From the NCBI GenBank assembly GCA_003021685.1, contig PXRO01000017.1:62001-126000 (forward strand): a DNA stretch of 64,000 bases, read 5' to 3'. Below are positions 34,995-43,597 of the stretch, piece by piece (position 1 is the first letter of the stretch; every line of letters begins with the position of its first letter). The DNA is from Halobacteriales archaeon QS_4_62_28 (lineage in GTDB: Archaea > Halobacteriota > Halobacteria > Halobacteriales > Haloarculaceae). The position numbers and the translations under genes were made by a program. The notes below the pieces were generated by a model, which had not been told where the DNA came from, made no database searches, and saw only the letters and a program-made list of their open reading frames with translations.

Positions 34995-36035
34995 TTACGA
35001 TTCGTCCTCTGGCGTAGTGAACTGCGCAGGCGAGATTGTGTTCTGTGCAACGGTAGCAACGCGGATCACAAACGAAAATAGCATTGCTAGCGGCGCAAAT
35101 GCCACCGTGACGATGACCGGCGCAAGTAAGGGAAGCGTCACCGGGAGGCCCGAGAGCGAACTCCCCGACTTGGACATGGCGATCAGGGCCGCCACCGTGA
35201 TGAACTGCGCGGGGACACCGACGTACAGTAGTACACGGGAAAAGTACGATAACTCTTCTTTGATATACATCGTTTTGAAATACTGACGGGCGATGTCTAC
35301 GTCCTTGATACGACGTGTGATGTTTTCCAGCGCCTCGGCACCGTCCTCGGAGAGTTGACTCTCGTACCGGACCTGTATTCGACGCACAGCATTGAGTTCT
35401 TGAGCGTAATTCGTCGACAACGTTGAGGCGAGTGCGCCGAACACACCTGTATCCGACTGGTCGAGTAGCCTGATCACATTATCAATGTGATCAGTTAGCC
35501 TATCAGTCAAGTTTTCTACATCTTCTTGCAGATCGCGATCGTCGGCGTCGAGCATAATACGATGGACTCGGGTCGCCTCCTCTCGGGTACTTCGGAGGAG
35601 CATTTCGAGAAACGCTGCGGGTTCTTCGGGCATTACCTCCTGGTCGGTTTCTCGGCGGACACGCTCACGATAGTCGCCCACTCCCTCGATGTTGTCCTCA
35701 ATTCCACTGACGCCGCCGAGTGCCCGAGAAAGGACGAGCTGGTTTATCGAAAGTACCACTGTAATGAGTGTGACATTCCCGGACACGAGTGCGCCAAATG
35801 CCGTCGAGAGCGCACTGAACTCCTGGACTGCGGTGAATCCGACAAGTTCGAGTCCTGTATACGCAACGAGGAGGCTAACGAGCAGACCACCCGCAACGAC
35901 CATTCGATTACCGTTGAGTAACACCCACTGGCGTACCTTGTTCCATCTGCCTACAGTGCGTGATCGAGCGCCGAAAGTCGGTCTATCGGATACCTCTTTT
36001 CCCTCCTGAGCGCGCGCGCTGTTGTCTTCGTCCAT
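34995..36035 (-). CDS. membrane protein with cytosolic helical middle domain, unknown function
   Basis: 346-residue protein with two N-terminal transmembrane segments (about residues 44-66 and 81-105), a charged helical middle of about 150 residues (EDNIEGVGDYRERVRRE; HIDNVIRLLDQSD), and two C-terminal transmembrane segments. This 2+2 layout with a cytosolic helical domain recalls some haloarchaeal ion-channel-like families, but I do not recognise it. ATG at 36035 (MDEDNSARAQEG) chosen; an upstream in-frame ATG would extend into the C4/B1 repeat area. Confidence 0.65.
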   Translation of the reverse strand: MDEDNSARAQEGKEVSDRPTFGARSRTVGRWNKVRQWVLLNGNRMVVAGGLLVSLLVAYTGLELVGFTAVQEFSALSTAFGALVSGNVTLITVVLSINQLVLSRALGGVSGIEDNIEGVGDYRERVRRETDQEVMPEEPAAFLEMLLRSTREEATRVHRIMLDADDRDLQEDVENLTDRLTDHIDNVIRLLDQSDTGVFGALASTLSTNYAQELNAVRRIQVRYESQLSEDGAEALENITRRIKDVDIARQYFKTMYIKEELSYFSRVLLYVGVPAQFITVAALIAMSKSGSSLSGLPVTLPLLAPVIVTVAFAPLAMLFSFVIRVATVAQNTISPAQFTTPEDES

Positions 36036-36104
36036 GCTTGCTGTACGTTCGCCAGTACCGAAAGTCTCCCGTAGCGACCAGTATCCCAGAACCGGTTGCT
36101 GCAT

Positions 36105-36128
36105 ACATCGGTGGACGTACCGTTTGAT
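36105..36128 (-). repeat. half element C4 next to B1
   Basis: ACATCGGTGGACGTACCGTT matches one arm of family C (in C2: ATCGGTGGACACACCGTTTG on the opposite strand). The other half is absent and B1 starts at its inner end, as if B1 had inserted into or replaced part of a C element. Confidence 0.45.
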
Positions 36129-36208
36129 AGTGACTGTTGTAACTGATTACCGGATCGGTCGCACGTCGTCGTGCGATCAATCCCGTACAGACTTACAACA
36201 GTCACTAT
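36127..36208 (+). repeat. palindromic element B1 (family B)
   Basis: 82 bp with perfect 16-bp terminal inverted repeats (ATAGTGACTGTTGTAA / TTACAACAGTCACTAT) and the central hairpin TCGCACGTCGTCGTGCGA. Identical to B3 and one base different from B2. It sits between divergent genes, in the same orientation as B2 two kilobases away. Confidence 0.95.
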
Positions 36209-36264
36209 GATCCGGTTTGGACCCGTGCGACAGGCACATGTCCGTCCCGGCCAATACGACGACG

Positions 36265-37107
36265 ATGGCCGTCACGCTGCCCGCCGACGTACTCCACCAG
36301 TACTACCGGTTCTCGCTGTACAACTCACCCTTCGTCGCCCACAGGGAGGGGCGAGCAATCGATCTGTACCCTGCCGGCGAGACGGTACCGTCGCCGGTCG
36401 CCGGCGAGGTCCTAGAGGTCAAGCGCGTGCGCGCGCCGCCAAAGCCCTACGCGGCTGACCACGACGTACTGGTGCTCGTCGACACCGGCGACGCGGTCGC
36501 GCGCCTGCTCCACGTCGATCCGGTCGTGGCGGCTGGCGACCGGGTGGCAGTCGGGGACGACCTCGGCGAGACGATCCGGGCCGGCTTTTTCGCGCCGTGG
36601 GTGCCAGATCACCTCCACCTGGAGTTTCGTGACCCCGGCGCGAACCTGTACCGCGCGGACGGGTCGATGGTGCTCGACGTGGGGGTCACCGTCGAGGGAG
36701 TGGCCTGGGACGGGACCGGAACGGTCGTCGAGACGGGGGAGACGTGGGCGCGCCTGGACGCGCCGGCGCATCCGGCACCCGGTGAGCGGTTCGTCGGACT
36801 GGTAAACGGAGAGAACGAGAACGGCAGCGGTGGTGTCGTCGACGGTGGCCTCCCCCACTACGATGCCGGCGGCCTCCTCGGTGGCACAGCAGATCTCGTC
36901 TCGGTGGCCGGTACGCGGGTCGGGACTGCGGCGGGCCGGACCGTCGCCTGGGACGATATCCGGGTGCTCGCAAACGGCCGGCCCGTCACCGGCCTCGCGC
37001 TGTTCTGTGCACGCGACCAGTCCGGCGTCAAAATCGTCGGCGAGAACGTCTCTCTGGCTGTCGGCGAGTCGGTGACAGTCCGGGTCGAGCGTCAGGACTC
37101 GCCGTAG
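36265..37107 (+). CDS. M23-peptidase-fold protein, cytosolic
   Basis: 280-residue protein whose first 150 residues resemble the LytM/M23 zinc peptidase fold: FVAHREGRAIDLYPAG (H and D ligands), VPSPVAGEVLEVKRVRAPP, LLHVDPVVAAGDRVAVGDDL and the terminal DHLHLEFRDP (HxH). The remainder is beta-rich and unassigned. There is no signal peptide and haloarchaea lack peptidoglycan, so a cell-wall role is unlikely; the substrate is unknown. ATG at 36265 chosen (MAVTLPADVL); 36238 is an alternative. Overlaps the convergent gene by 16 nt. Confidence 0.72.
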   Translation: MAVTLPADVLHQYYRFSLYNSPFVAHREGRAIDLYPAGETVPSPVAGEVLEVKRVRAPPKPYAADHDVLVLVDTGDAVARLLHVDPVVAAGDRVAVGDDLGETIRAGFFAPWVPDHLHLEFRDPGANLYRADGSMVLDVGVTVEGVAWDGTGTVVETGETWARLDAPAHPAPGERFVGLVNGENENGSGGVVDGGLPHYDAGGLLGGTADLVSVAGTRVGTAAGRTVAWDDIRVLANGRPVTGLALFCARDQSGVKIVGENVSLAVGESVTVRVERQDSP

Positions 37108-37574
37108 CGCTCCCGGTGGCGCTGTTTTGCCTGCTGGTAGGCGTCGTCGCCCCGAACCTCGTCGAGTCGGTCCCTGTAGACCAGCGATATCTCGCGTTTC
37201 TCCTCGTCGTACCACTCCTGTGGCTCGCGTTGCTCCCCGTCCTCGTACTTCTGGCCACCGGGGTACTTCGCGTAGCGCAACGCCCGCGTCCACCCCATCT
37301 TGAGGTACTTTCTGGCCATATCCATCCCGACGAAGTCGTCGTCCTCCCGGTAGGAGCGGTACTGCTCGTAGATCGCTTCGGCAGCCTGCCGGGCGGGTTC
37401 GAGATCCGAGATGGTCCAGTCGTCGAGCAGTTCCGATTTGTATGGCTCGACTTTGAACGCGCCCTGCTCGTCGCTGGTGTGGCGGTATCGCTCGGGATGC
37501 TCTCGGAAGTCGATGTCGTACTCCGGTCCGTCCTCGATCGTCTGTGGGTCGCCCCGGACAATGTCGTCGGTCAT
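37092..37574 (-). CDS. DUF4385-family protein
   Basis: 160-residue soluble protein rich in charged and aromatic residues. Typical stretches are YDIDFREHPERYRHTSDEQG, FKVEPYKSELLDDW, MDMARKYLKMGWTRALRYAK and the C-terminal YRDRLDEVRGDDAYQQAKQR. This matches the DUF4385 family found in bacteria and haloarchaea, function unknown. It lies 4 bp upstream of the isochorismatase-like stop on the same strand and probably in one transcript following that gene. Confidence 0.75.
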   Translation of the reverse strand: MTDDIVRGDPQTIEDGPEYDIDFREHPERYRHTSDEQGAFKVEPYKSELLDDWTISDLEPARQAAEAIYEQYRSYREDDDFVGMDMARKYLKMGWTRALRYAKYPGGQKYEDGEQREPQEWYDEEKREISLVYRDRLDEVRGDDAYQQAKQRHRERYGES

Positions 37575-37578
37575 CTCG

Positions 37579-38151
37579 TTACGTGAACGCAATCGTCTCG
37601 CGGTCGGTCACTTCGCCGAACAGCCAGTCGGCGTGCTCCAGCGCATACTCGCGGTGGTCCTCCTGGATACAGCCGATGGCATCCTCGACGAGGACTGGCC
37701 GGAAGTCGCGGAGACCGGCACTCCCGGCCGTGTGGAGCACGCAGACGTTGGCCAGCGTCCCACAGATCACGAGATCGTCGATGCCGTGGGCGTCGAGCCA
37801 TCCGTCCAGCTGCGTCTCGTGGAAGGCGTCGTAGGTGTGCTTGACGACGACGAGTTCGTCGCCTGCAGGCGTCAGCTCCTCGACCAGTTCGGTCTCCCAG
37901 GAACCTTCGAGGACGTGTTCGCCCCAGCGGTCGAACTCGTCGTAGTAGTGGGCGTCCTCGAACTGTTCGGGCGGGTGCACGTCACGGGTGAACACGACGC
38001 TTGCGCCCGCTTGGCGTGCGCGCTCGACCAGATCGGCACAGGGGCCAATCACCGCTTCGCTGTTCGGTGCGTAGAGGCTCCCATCGGGGTGACAGAAGCC
38101 GTTTTGCATGTCGACGACGACGAGCGCTGTTCGTGCTGGATCGAACTCCAT
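37579..38151 (-). CDS. isochorismatase-family cysteine hydrolase (nicotinamidase candidate)
   Basis: 190-residue amidase with the full catalytic triad: D14 in VVVDMQNGF, K104 in VVVKHTYDAF, and C137 in GTLANVCVLH preceded by the cis-peptide-like region. Metal-binding DVHPPEQF and the length resemble nicotinamidase PncA, which feeds nicotinate to PncB. A pncB gene lies 3 kb away. Isochorismatase or other amidase activity is possible, so no symbol is given. Divergent from the twin lipoprotein genes, with element B2 in between. Confidence 0.83.
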   Translation of the reverse strand: MEFDPARTALVVVDMQNGFCHPDGSLYAPNSEAVIGPCADLVERARQAGASVVFTRDVHPPEQFEDAHYYDEFDRWGEHVLEGSWETELVEELTPAGDELVVVKHTYDAFHETQLDGWLDAHGIDDLVICGTLANVCVLHTAGSAGLRDFRPVLVEDAIGCIQEDHREYALEHADWLFGEVTDRETIAFT

Positions 38152-38205
38152 GCGTATGTGATCCTACGTTCTCACCGCTCAACAGCGTTGTGCCAGTCTC
38201 CTGTC

Positions 38206-38287
38206 ATAGTGACTGTTGTAACTGATTACCGGATTGGTCGCACGTCGTCGTGCGATCAATCCCGTACAGACTTACAACAGTCACTAT
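38206..38287 (+). repeat. palindromic element B2 (family B)
   Basis: 82 bp, identical to B1 and B3 except GATTGG for GATCGG. It lies between the divergent hydrolase and lipoprotein genes. B1 and B2 are direct repeats bracketing 36209-38205. Confidence 0.95.
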
Positions 38288-38338
38288 CAGCCGTCACTGC
38301 GGGCCCTTTTTGAGTGCGGGGGCCGTTGTGACAGACAG

Positions 38339-39799
38339 ATGTTACGCGCCGTCCTCCTCGCCGCCCTACTGGTCGTCGCCGGCTGTCAGGCCCCGACTGC
38401 ATCCTCCTCGGCCGGAGCGCAGACCGATGCTACGTCGCCATCCGAGAAGGTCACTGCCTTGTCCACCACTGCTGGAGAGCAGGTCATTTCGCCGCCAGAT
38501 CCGGCCACTGACCGCCTCGGCTGGGAGAACGGCTACTGGTACAACGAGACGCTGTCGGCGAACAGTACGGACGGATTGAACGAGAGCGAACTCGATGCTG
38601 TCGCCAGCCGGGCGATGGCTCGAATCGAAACGATCCGCGAACGAGAATTCGAGTCGACGGTTCCGGTCAGCGTGATCAACCGGTCGACCTATCAGAACCG
38701 CTCCAGTCGGGACCGGAGCGACGCGTTCCGGCGATTCGACAACGGGAAATTCGAGGCGCTGTTCCTGATCGGCGAACAGACGGATTCCATCGCTGCTCAG
38801 AACGACGCACTGAGCCAGAACGTCCTCGGCTTTTACAACACCAACCGCGACGAGATTGTCGTCGTCGCGGACAGCCAGACGCCGCGTTTGAACGGTGAAC
38901 GGATCCTGGCCCACGAACTCGTCCACGCACTGCAAGACCAGCAGTTCGACCTGCGCCAGAGTATCCCACGGACACGTGACGGCTACCAGGGACGCAACGC
39001 TCTGGTCGAGGGCGACGCTACCGTCGTCGAGCAGCGATACATGGCCCGGTGTGGCGACGAGTGGTCGTGCCTCGACGAGAGCGAAAGCCGAAGTAATCAA
39101 AGCGGCGACACGCACTTCGGACTCAATTTCCTGCAGTTTTTCCCGTACAGTGACGGTCCCGGATTCGTCCGCCAGCAGTACCGCACCGGTGGCTGGGACG
39201 CAGTCGATGCTGCCTACGAGGACGTCCCCGACGGCGCAACGGAGGCACTCTACCCCGAGCGATATCCCGGGTGGGAGCCGGCGAACGTCAGTATCGACGA
39301 CCGGAGCAACGAAAACTGGAAGCGGATCCGTCCCATGGGCCGGTCCGGCTCCGATGTCGTGGGCCAGTCAGCGATTGGGGCGTCGCTGGCCTACACGGTG
39401 ACCGACGACTACAACACCAGCAGGGTCGTCACTCCGGGAGCGGTCGTCAACTACGAAGGCCCGGTCCAGATCAACGAGAGCGATCCGTACAACTACGACC
39501 TGGCGGCGGCGCGTGGCTGGACCGGTGGCAAGATGTTCGTCTACGAGAACGACGGCGGCGAACTCGGCTACGTCTGGAAGACCCGCTGGGAAAACGCGAG
39601 TGAGGCAACCGAGTTCGCCAGGACCTGGGAGCAGGTCATCAGACACTGGGGCGGACAGCGAGTGTCCGAGACAGTGTGGCGGATCGACGACGGCCCGTTC
39701 GAGGATGCGATCCGTATCGAACGCCGTGGCGCGACCGTAACTGTCGTCAACGCACCGACCGAGACACAACTCACTGGAGTCCACGAGACTGATGCGTAA
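38339..39799 (+). CDS. Hvo_1808-like surface lipoprotein with zincin motif (copy 1)
   Basis: 486-residue secreted lipoprotein (MLRAVLLAALLVVAGC, lipidated Cys16). It contains a gluzincin-like metal site: HELVHALQDQ with H192, E193 and H196, and a candidate third ligand E224 in ALVEGDATVVEQ. This predicts an extracellular zinc metallopeptidase. I recall the family as 'Hvo_1808 family surface protein'. The rest is Asn/Ser-rich with many N-x-S/T sites, consistent with glycosylation. It overlaps a paralogue by 8 nt; the two are a tandem duplication. Confidence 0.85.
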   Translation: MLRAVLLAALLVVAGCQAPTASSSAGAQTDATSPSEKVTALSTTAGEQVISPPDPATDRLGWENGYWYNETLSANSTDGLNESELDAVASRAMARIETIREREFESTVPVSVINRSTYQNRSSRDRSDAFRRFDNGKFEALFLIGEQTDSIAAQNDALSQNVLGFYNTNRDEIVVVADSQTPRLNGERILAHELVHALQDQQFDLRQSIPRTRDGYQGRNALVEGDATVVEQRYMARCGDEWSCLDESESRSNQSGDTHFGLNFLQFFPYSDGPGFVRQQYRTGGWDAVDAAYEDVPDGATEALYPERYPGWEPANVSIDDRSNENWKRIRPMGRSGSDVVGQSAIGASLAYTVTDDYNTSRVVTPGAVVNYEGPVQINESDPYNYDLAAARGWTGGKMFVYENDGGELGYVWKTRWENASEATEFARTWEQVIRHWGGQRVSETVWRIDDGPFEDAIRIERRGATVTVVNAPTETQLTGVHETDA

Positions 39800-41108
39800 G
39801 GAACTACTGCTCGTCGTCGTCGTTGTTCTTGCGGGGTGTACCGGTTCGATCAGTGACCTGAACCCGGTCAGTCAGGATGATACTGGCGACGGCCAGATCG
39901 GCCAGGAAGACGGCTACGCTCACGACGACCCCGTCTCGGTGACAACCGAAGACGGCCTCAACGAGAGCGAACGGGCCGCAGTGCTTGCCCGGACAAAGGC
40001 CCGCGTCGAGAAGCTACGCGACCGCGAGTTCAACGGATCGGTCGCCGTCGAGGTGATTAGCAGGGACGAGTACCGGAACCAGTCGCGCGGGCCGGGTGGT
40101 CCCGGTTCGGACGATCCCTGGAACGATCAGGTGTGGGAAGCGCTGCTGTTGATCGGCGAGGACAGAGGGACCGGCGAAGCGTTCGGCGAGACCTACAATA
40201 CCTCGGTCCAGGGGTACTACTCGCCCGCCTCGAACAACATCACCATCGTCAGCGACTCGCCGACGCCGACGATCGATCGGGCAACGCTGGCCCACGAACT
40301 CGTCCACGCCCTGCAAGACCAGTACGGGAACCTCCAGAATTCGTCCCATACGCAAGACCGCCAACTTGCACAGCAAAGCGTTACGGAGGGCGAGGCCAAC
40401 TACATCCAGTACACCTACGAGAATCGCTGTCAGCGTACCTGGGACTGCATCGAACGGCCAGCGCGCGATAGCGGTGGTGAGAGCAGCGGCGGCCAGCCGT
40501 CCGATGGGGTCTTCGTCACCATCTACCAGCCCTACGCGACGGGACCGCTGCTGATCGACGAGCAGTACGGCACAGACGGCTGGGACGGCGTCGCAGACCT
40601 CTATGAGCGCCCGCCCAACAGTACCGAGCAGGTGATCCATCCCGACACGTACCCCGACGAGGAACCAGTCAACGTGACGGTGCCAGACCGGAGCAACGCG
40701 GAGTGGTCCCGATTCGACCACGACCCCGTCGCAGACACCGCCGGGGAAGCGTCGATTTACGCGATGCTGTACGCCAACGACGCCGTCGACACCGAGCAGT
40801 GGTACCGGTATCGCAGTGCCCCCTCGGCGGGGTGGGGCGGAGACACAATCGTTCCCTACAAGAACGGGTCCGGGGGCTATGGCTACGTCTGGGCGCTGGA
40901 GTGGGACACGGAACAGGACGCCCGTGAGTTCGAGCAGGCCTACCGGTCGATCCTCGCTGATCGGGCCAGTGAGCGCCCCGACGAGAACGTCTACCGACTT
41001 CCGGAGTCGAACAAGTTCGGGGACGCCTTCCGCGTGACTAGGTCCGGGACGCGGGTTCGGATCGTCAACGGGCCGACGGTCGAAGCTCTAGATACAATCC
41101 ACGGGTAG
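39792..41108 (+). CDS. Hvo_1808-like surface lipoprotein with zincin motif (copy 2)
   Basis: 438-residue paralogue of the preceding gene, also a lipoprotein (VVVVVLAGC, Cys16), with HELVHALQDQ at 168-177 and the downstream EGEANYIQY (E199). Shared blocks with copy 1 include DGLNESE, REFxxSV, LLIGE, DSPTP and the C-terminal GYVWxxxWxxxxxAxEF. Sequence has diverged widely outside these, so the duplication is old. Translationally coupled to copy 1. Predicted extracellular metalloprotease; target unknown. Confidence 0.85.
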   Translation: MRKELLLVVVVVLAGCTGSISDLNPVSQDDTGDGQIGQEDGYAHDDPVSVTTEDGLNESERAAVLARTKARVEKLRDREFNGSVAVEVISRDEYRNQSRGPGGPGSDDPWNDQVWEALLLIGEDRGTGEAFGETYNTSVQGYYSPASNNITIVSDSPTPTIDRATLAHELVHALQDQYGNLQNSSHTQDRQLAQQSVTEGEANYIQYTYENRCQRTWDCIERPARDSGGESSGGQPSDGVFVTIYQPYATGPLLIDEQYGTDGWDGVADLYERPPNSTEQVIHPDTYPDEEPVNVTVPDRSNAEWSRFDHDPVADTAGEASIYAMLYANDAVDTEQWYRYRSAPSAGWGGDTIVPYKNGSGGYGYVWALEWDTEQDAREFEQAYRSILADRASERPDENVYRLPESNKFGDAFRVTRSGTRVRIVNGPTVEALDTIHG

Positions 41109-41202
41109 GACAGTTCGAGACCGACGGCCAATCGTCCGGCCCGCCACGCTCCAAGTGACCTACGGGGTGGCTTTTTCACTCCCACCAGCCGAAGGACAAC
41201 CA

Positions 41203-42360
41203 ATGAGCGAGCAGTTCGACATCATTTCGCCAGCGCAGATCCGTGCTGGCCGGGCAACGGACGCGTACTTCGACCGGACGATGGAAGCGCTGGAGCATGC
41301 AGATAAGAACCCCCGCGTCGTCGCAGAGGTGACCGCAGACCAGTTCGCAACCGGGGAATGGGAACTGTTCGCCGGTGTCAAAGACGTTGCACACCTCTTC
41401 GAGGGGCGGGCGGTCGACGTGGATGCACTCCCGGCGGGCCAGTTGTTCGACGGCGGCCCAGTCCTGCGAATCGAGGGCCACTATCGTGAGTTCTGCCGAC
41501 TCGAGACGGCGTTGCTGGGCTTTCTCTCACATTCGTCCGGGGTCGCGACCAGAGCACTGGAAGTCCGCCGGGCCGCCCCGGAATCGCTGGTGTTGAGTTT
41601 CGGCTCTCGCCACGTCCACCCCGCCATCGGTGCGATGGTCGAGCGGTCGGCCCTGCTCGGTGGGCTCGACGGTATCTCCAACGTCGCGGCCGGCGAGGTG
41701 ATCGGTCGCGAAGCGAGCGGGACGATGCCCCACGCGCTCGTGATCTGTTTCGGTCGCGGGCACCAGGAAGACGCCTGGCAGGCCTTCGACGAGGCCGTCG
41801 GGGAGAACGTGCCACGCGTCACGCTGTGTGATACCTACTCCGACGAAGTCGACGAATCACGTCGGGCCGCCGAGGCCATCGAGGACCTCGACAGCGTCCG
41901 TATCGACACCACGGGTTCTCGCCGGGGTGACTTCGAGCACATCCTCAAGGAAATCCGATGGTCCCTCGATGCCCACGGCCACGAGGACGTTGGCATCTTC
42001 GCAAGCGGCGGTCTCGGCCCCACCGAACTGCACCAGTTGCGCGACGTCGTCGAGGGCTTCGGTGTCGGGGGCTACGTCAGTAACGCCGACCCCGTCGACT
42101 TCTCGCTGGACATCGTAGAACTCGAGGGCGAGCCAGCGGCCAAACGCGGGAAATTGACCGGTACGAAGGCCGTATACCGGACGCCAGACGGCGGCCATCA
42201 TATCGGACTCGCCGACCGCTCCGAGCCTGCTGGTGGCGAGGCGCTGCTCGAACCACTACTCCGGGACGGCGACGTGGTCCGGACGTTCGACCTCGGAGCG
42301 GCCAGCGAGCGAGCGGCGACCGACGCCGACCGCGTCGGGTTCGACCCCGTCGAGCAGTAG
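41203..42360 (+). CDS. pncB: nicotinate phosphoribosyltransferase
   Basis: NAD salvage enzyme joining nicotinate to PRPP. 385 residues; starts MSEQFDIISPAQIRAGRATD and shows the family stretches FEGRAVDVDALPAGQLF, the phosphate-binding area FASGGLGPTELHQLRDV (G-G-L near the C-terminal barrel) and GVGGYVSNADPVDFSLDIVE. Start at 41203, after a short AT-rich run, gives the normal archaeal length. With the isochorismatase-like hydrolase at 37.6-38.2 kb it could make a nicotinamide-to-NaMN route. Confidence 0.9.
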   Translation: MSEQFDIISPAQIRAGRATDAYFDRTMEALEHADKNPRVVAEVTADQFATGEWELFAGVKDVAHLFEGRAVDVDALPAGQLFDGGPVLRIEGHYREFCRLETALLGFLSHSSGVATRALEVRRAAPESLVLSFGSRHVHPAIGAMVERSALLGGLDGISNVAAGEVIGREASGTMPHALVICFGRGHQEDAWQAFDEAVGENVPRVTLCDTYSDEVDESRRAAEAIEDLDSVRIDTTGSRRGDFEHILKEIRWSLDAHGHEDVGIFASGGLGPTELHQLRDVVEGFGVGGYVSNADPVDFSLDIVELEGEPAAKRGKLTGTKAVYRTPDGGHHIGLADRSEPAGGEALLEPLLRDGDVVRTFDLGAASERAATDADRVGFDPVEQ

Positions 42361-42374
42361 CTCGCGGTACGAAC

Positions 42375-42383
42375 GCTTAATTT
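42375..42383 (+). promoter_or_regulatory. TATA box of the RNase P RNA gene
   Basis: GCTTAATTT lies about 17-25 nt before the predicted 5' end of the RNA at about 42400, appropriate for an archaeal box A. Confidence 0.5.
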
Positions 42384-42399
42384 CTCCCGCCTGCTAGAC

Positions 42400-42763
42400 G
42401 CTGATGGCAGAGGGAGTCCGGCTTCCGTGAGGGCCACCCGGCCCGCATGAGGAAAGTCCCCCCACCTGCTGGGCGGGTGACCGGGCGCAAGCCCGGGGCG
42501 GGAGACCGTCGGCGCTGGAACAGAAACGAGACCCCTCCACCCGACCGATGAGGCGCGCGAACCCGGACCGACAAGGGACGGGGAGTTGACCCGCCGAGGG
42601 TCGTTCGGCCCACACGGGCCCGACGGTGGAGAACGGATGGAACGGCGAATCCTCACCGGTGCAAGTCCGTGCCGACAGGTAGCCCGGCACTGCGCGATTG
42701 CGCTGGGCACGGACGCTGAGCCGAATGCTGGATCGAACAGAAGGGGGCTTACTCCCCTCAGCC
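42400..42763 (+). ncRNA. rnpB: RNase P RNA
   Basis: Catalytic RNA of tRNA 5'-end processing. The two most conserved regions are present and paired as in P4: GAGGAAAGTCC near 42450 and ACAGAAGGGGGCTTACT near 42737-42753. The terminal helix P1 forms from GCTGATGGCAGAGGGA at the 5' end and TCCCCTCAGC at the 3' end. Internal GC-rich stems such as CCGGGCGCAAGCCCGG are visible. Length of about 364 nt fits archaeal type A. Open frames through this stretch are artefacts of the RNA gene. Confidence 0.95.
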
Positions 42764-42876
42764 ACGATGCCACGAGGTGCGACCGGTGTTTTGCCGACGG
42801 CGGCTGCCGGCCATACACTGCCGACGTATCACGTAACTGCCAGCACGTTCAAGACGCTCGGGGTCCAAAACGGAAT

Positions 42877-43170
42877 GTGGACCGACAGGCACTCGACGAG
42901 GCGCTCGCAGACCGCTACGATGCCGACGAGACAGTCCGGCGCGCAGTCACGCGCCAGGCCCGTGATCTGGCAGATTCGGGACAGATCACCGAGGACCTGG
43001 GTTACAGGCTGGCCATCGAGCACGTGCTCTCGAACGTCGACGATGCGCCCGACGACCACACACTCGCCGAGCGCTGGAACTGGTGGCTCGGGTCACTCGA
43101 CATCTCACACGGCGGTTACGAGCGGTTCTGGGTCCGGCCAGACGTCGCCGAGGCCGACCGAACAGAGTAG
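42877..43170 (+). CDS. small acidic protein downstream of rnpB, unknown function
   Basis: 97 residues from a GTG start (MDRQALDEALADRYDADETV), mostly helical, with a recognisable C-terminal block LAERWNWWLGSLDISHGGYE. No catalytic motif. The start is inferred because upstream sequence belongs to the RNase P RNA and its trailer. Codon pattern and D/E richness support a real gene. Function unknown. Confidence 0.65.
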   Translation: MDRQALDEALADRYDADETVRRAVTRQARDLADSGQITEDLGYRLAIEHVLSNVDDAPDDHTLAERWNWWLGSLDISHGGYERFWVRPDVAEADRTE

Positions 43171-43232
43171 CCTCTCCGGATCGAGACGCCTACAAAAAAC
43201 AGTCGTCGTTCGTCGATACGCCGCCAGTGACC

Positions 43233-43355
43233 TCAGAACACTGAGAGTCCGTGTGCCTCTCGTGCGTGTTCGAGAAGCTTTTCCGTGGTTTCGAACTGCT
43301 CACCACAGCTGCACGAGTGATACGTTGTCGTCGTGGTCGACTGGCGTGTCGCCAT
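43233..43355 (-). CDS. 40-aa C2H2-like zinc-finger microprotein
   Basis: ATG at 43355 to TGA at 43233 encodes 40 residues: a Ser/Thr-rich start (MATRQSTTTTTY), then HSCSCGEQF, a helix TTEKLLEHAREAH and a short tail GLSVF. The layout C-x-C-x3-F-x5-L-x2-H-x4-H resembles a C2H2 finger with a shortened Cys knuckle. Such microproteins are common in haloarchaea. It is preceded by an AT-rich region (TTAATGAATGTTTA) that would serve as promoter on this strand. Role unknown, possibly nucleic-acid binding. Confidence 0.6.
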   Translation of the reverse strand: MATRQSTTTTTYHSCSCGEQFETTEKLLEHAREAHGLSVF

Positions 43356-43597
43356 ACATACACAGTCGGCCCGATCCTTAATGAATGTTTACCCTATTTG
43401 TGAGACAGACTCACCCGCGTGTCAAGAGATGCCACCATATGGAACGTGTCCACTTTCGCTTGCCCTGTGTCCACGACAGGCCGACCGCCCGTTCGATGCG
43501 ATGGCAAAATCGTCCCTTGTTAATGCTTGTCCACCGGCTACTCACCACTCCGTACACTACCAATACTGATTTACCATCGCTCCACGTGAGAGAATAC

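Noticed and set aside
42586-42876. Plus-strand open frame running from inside the RNase P RNA into the next gene
   Set aside because: The conserved RNase P regions and P1 helix occupy this stretch. Only the part after 42877 looks like protein.
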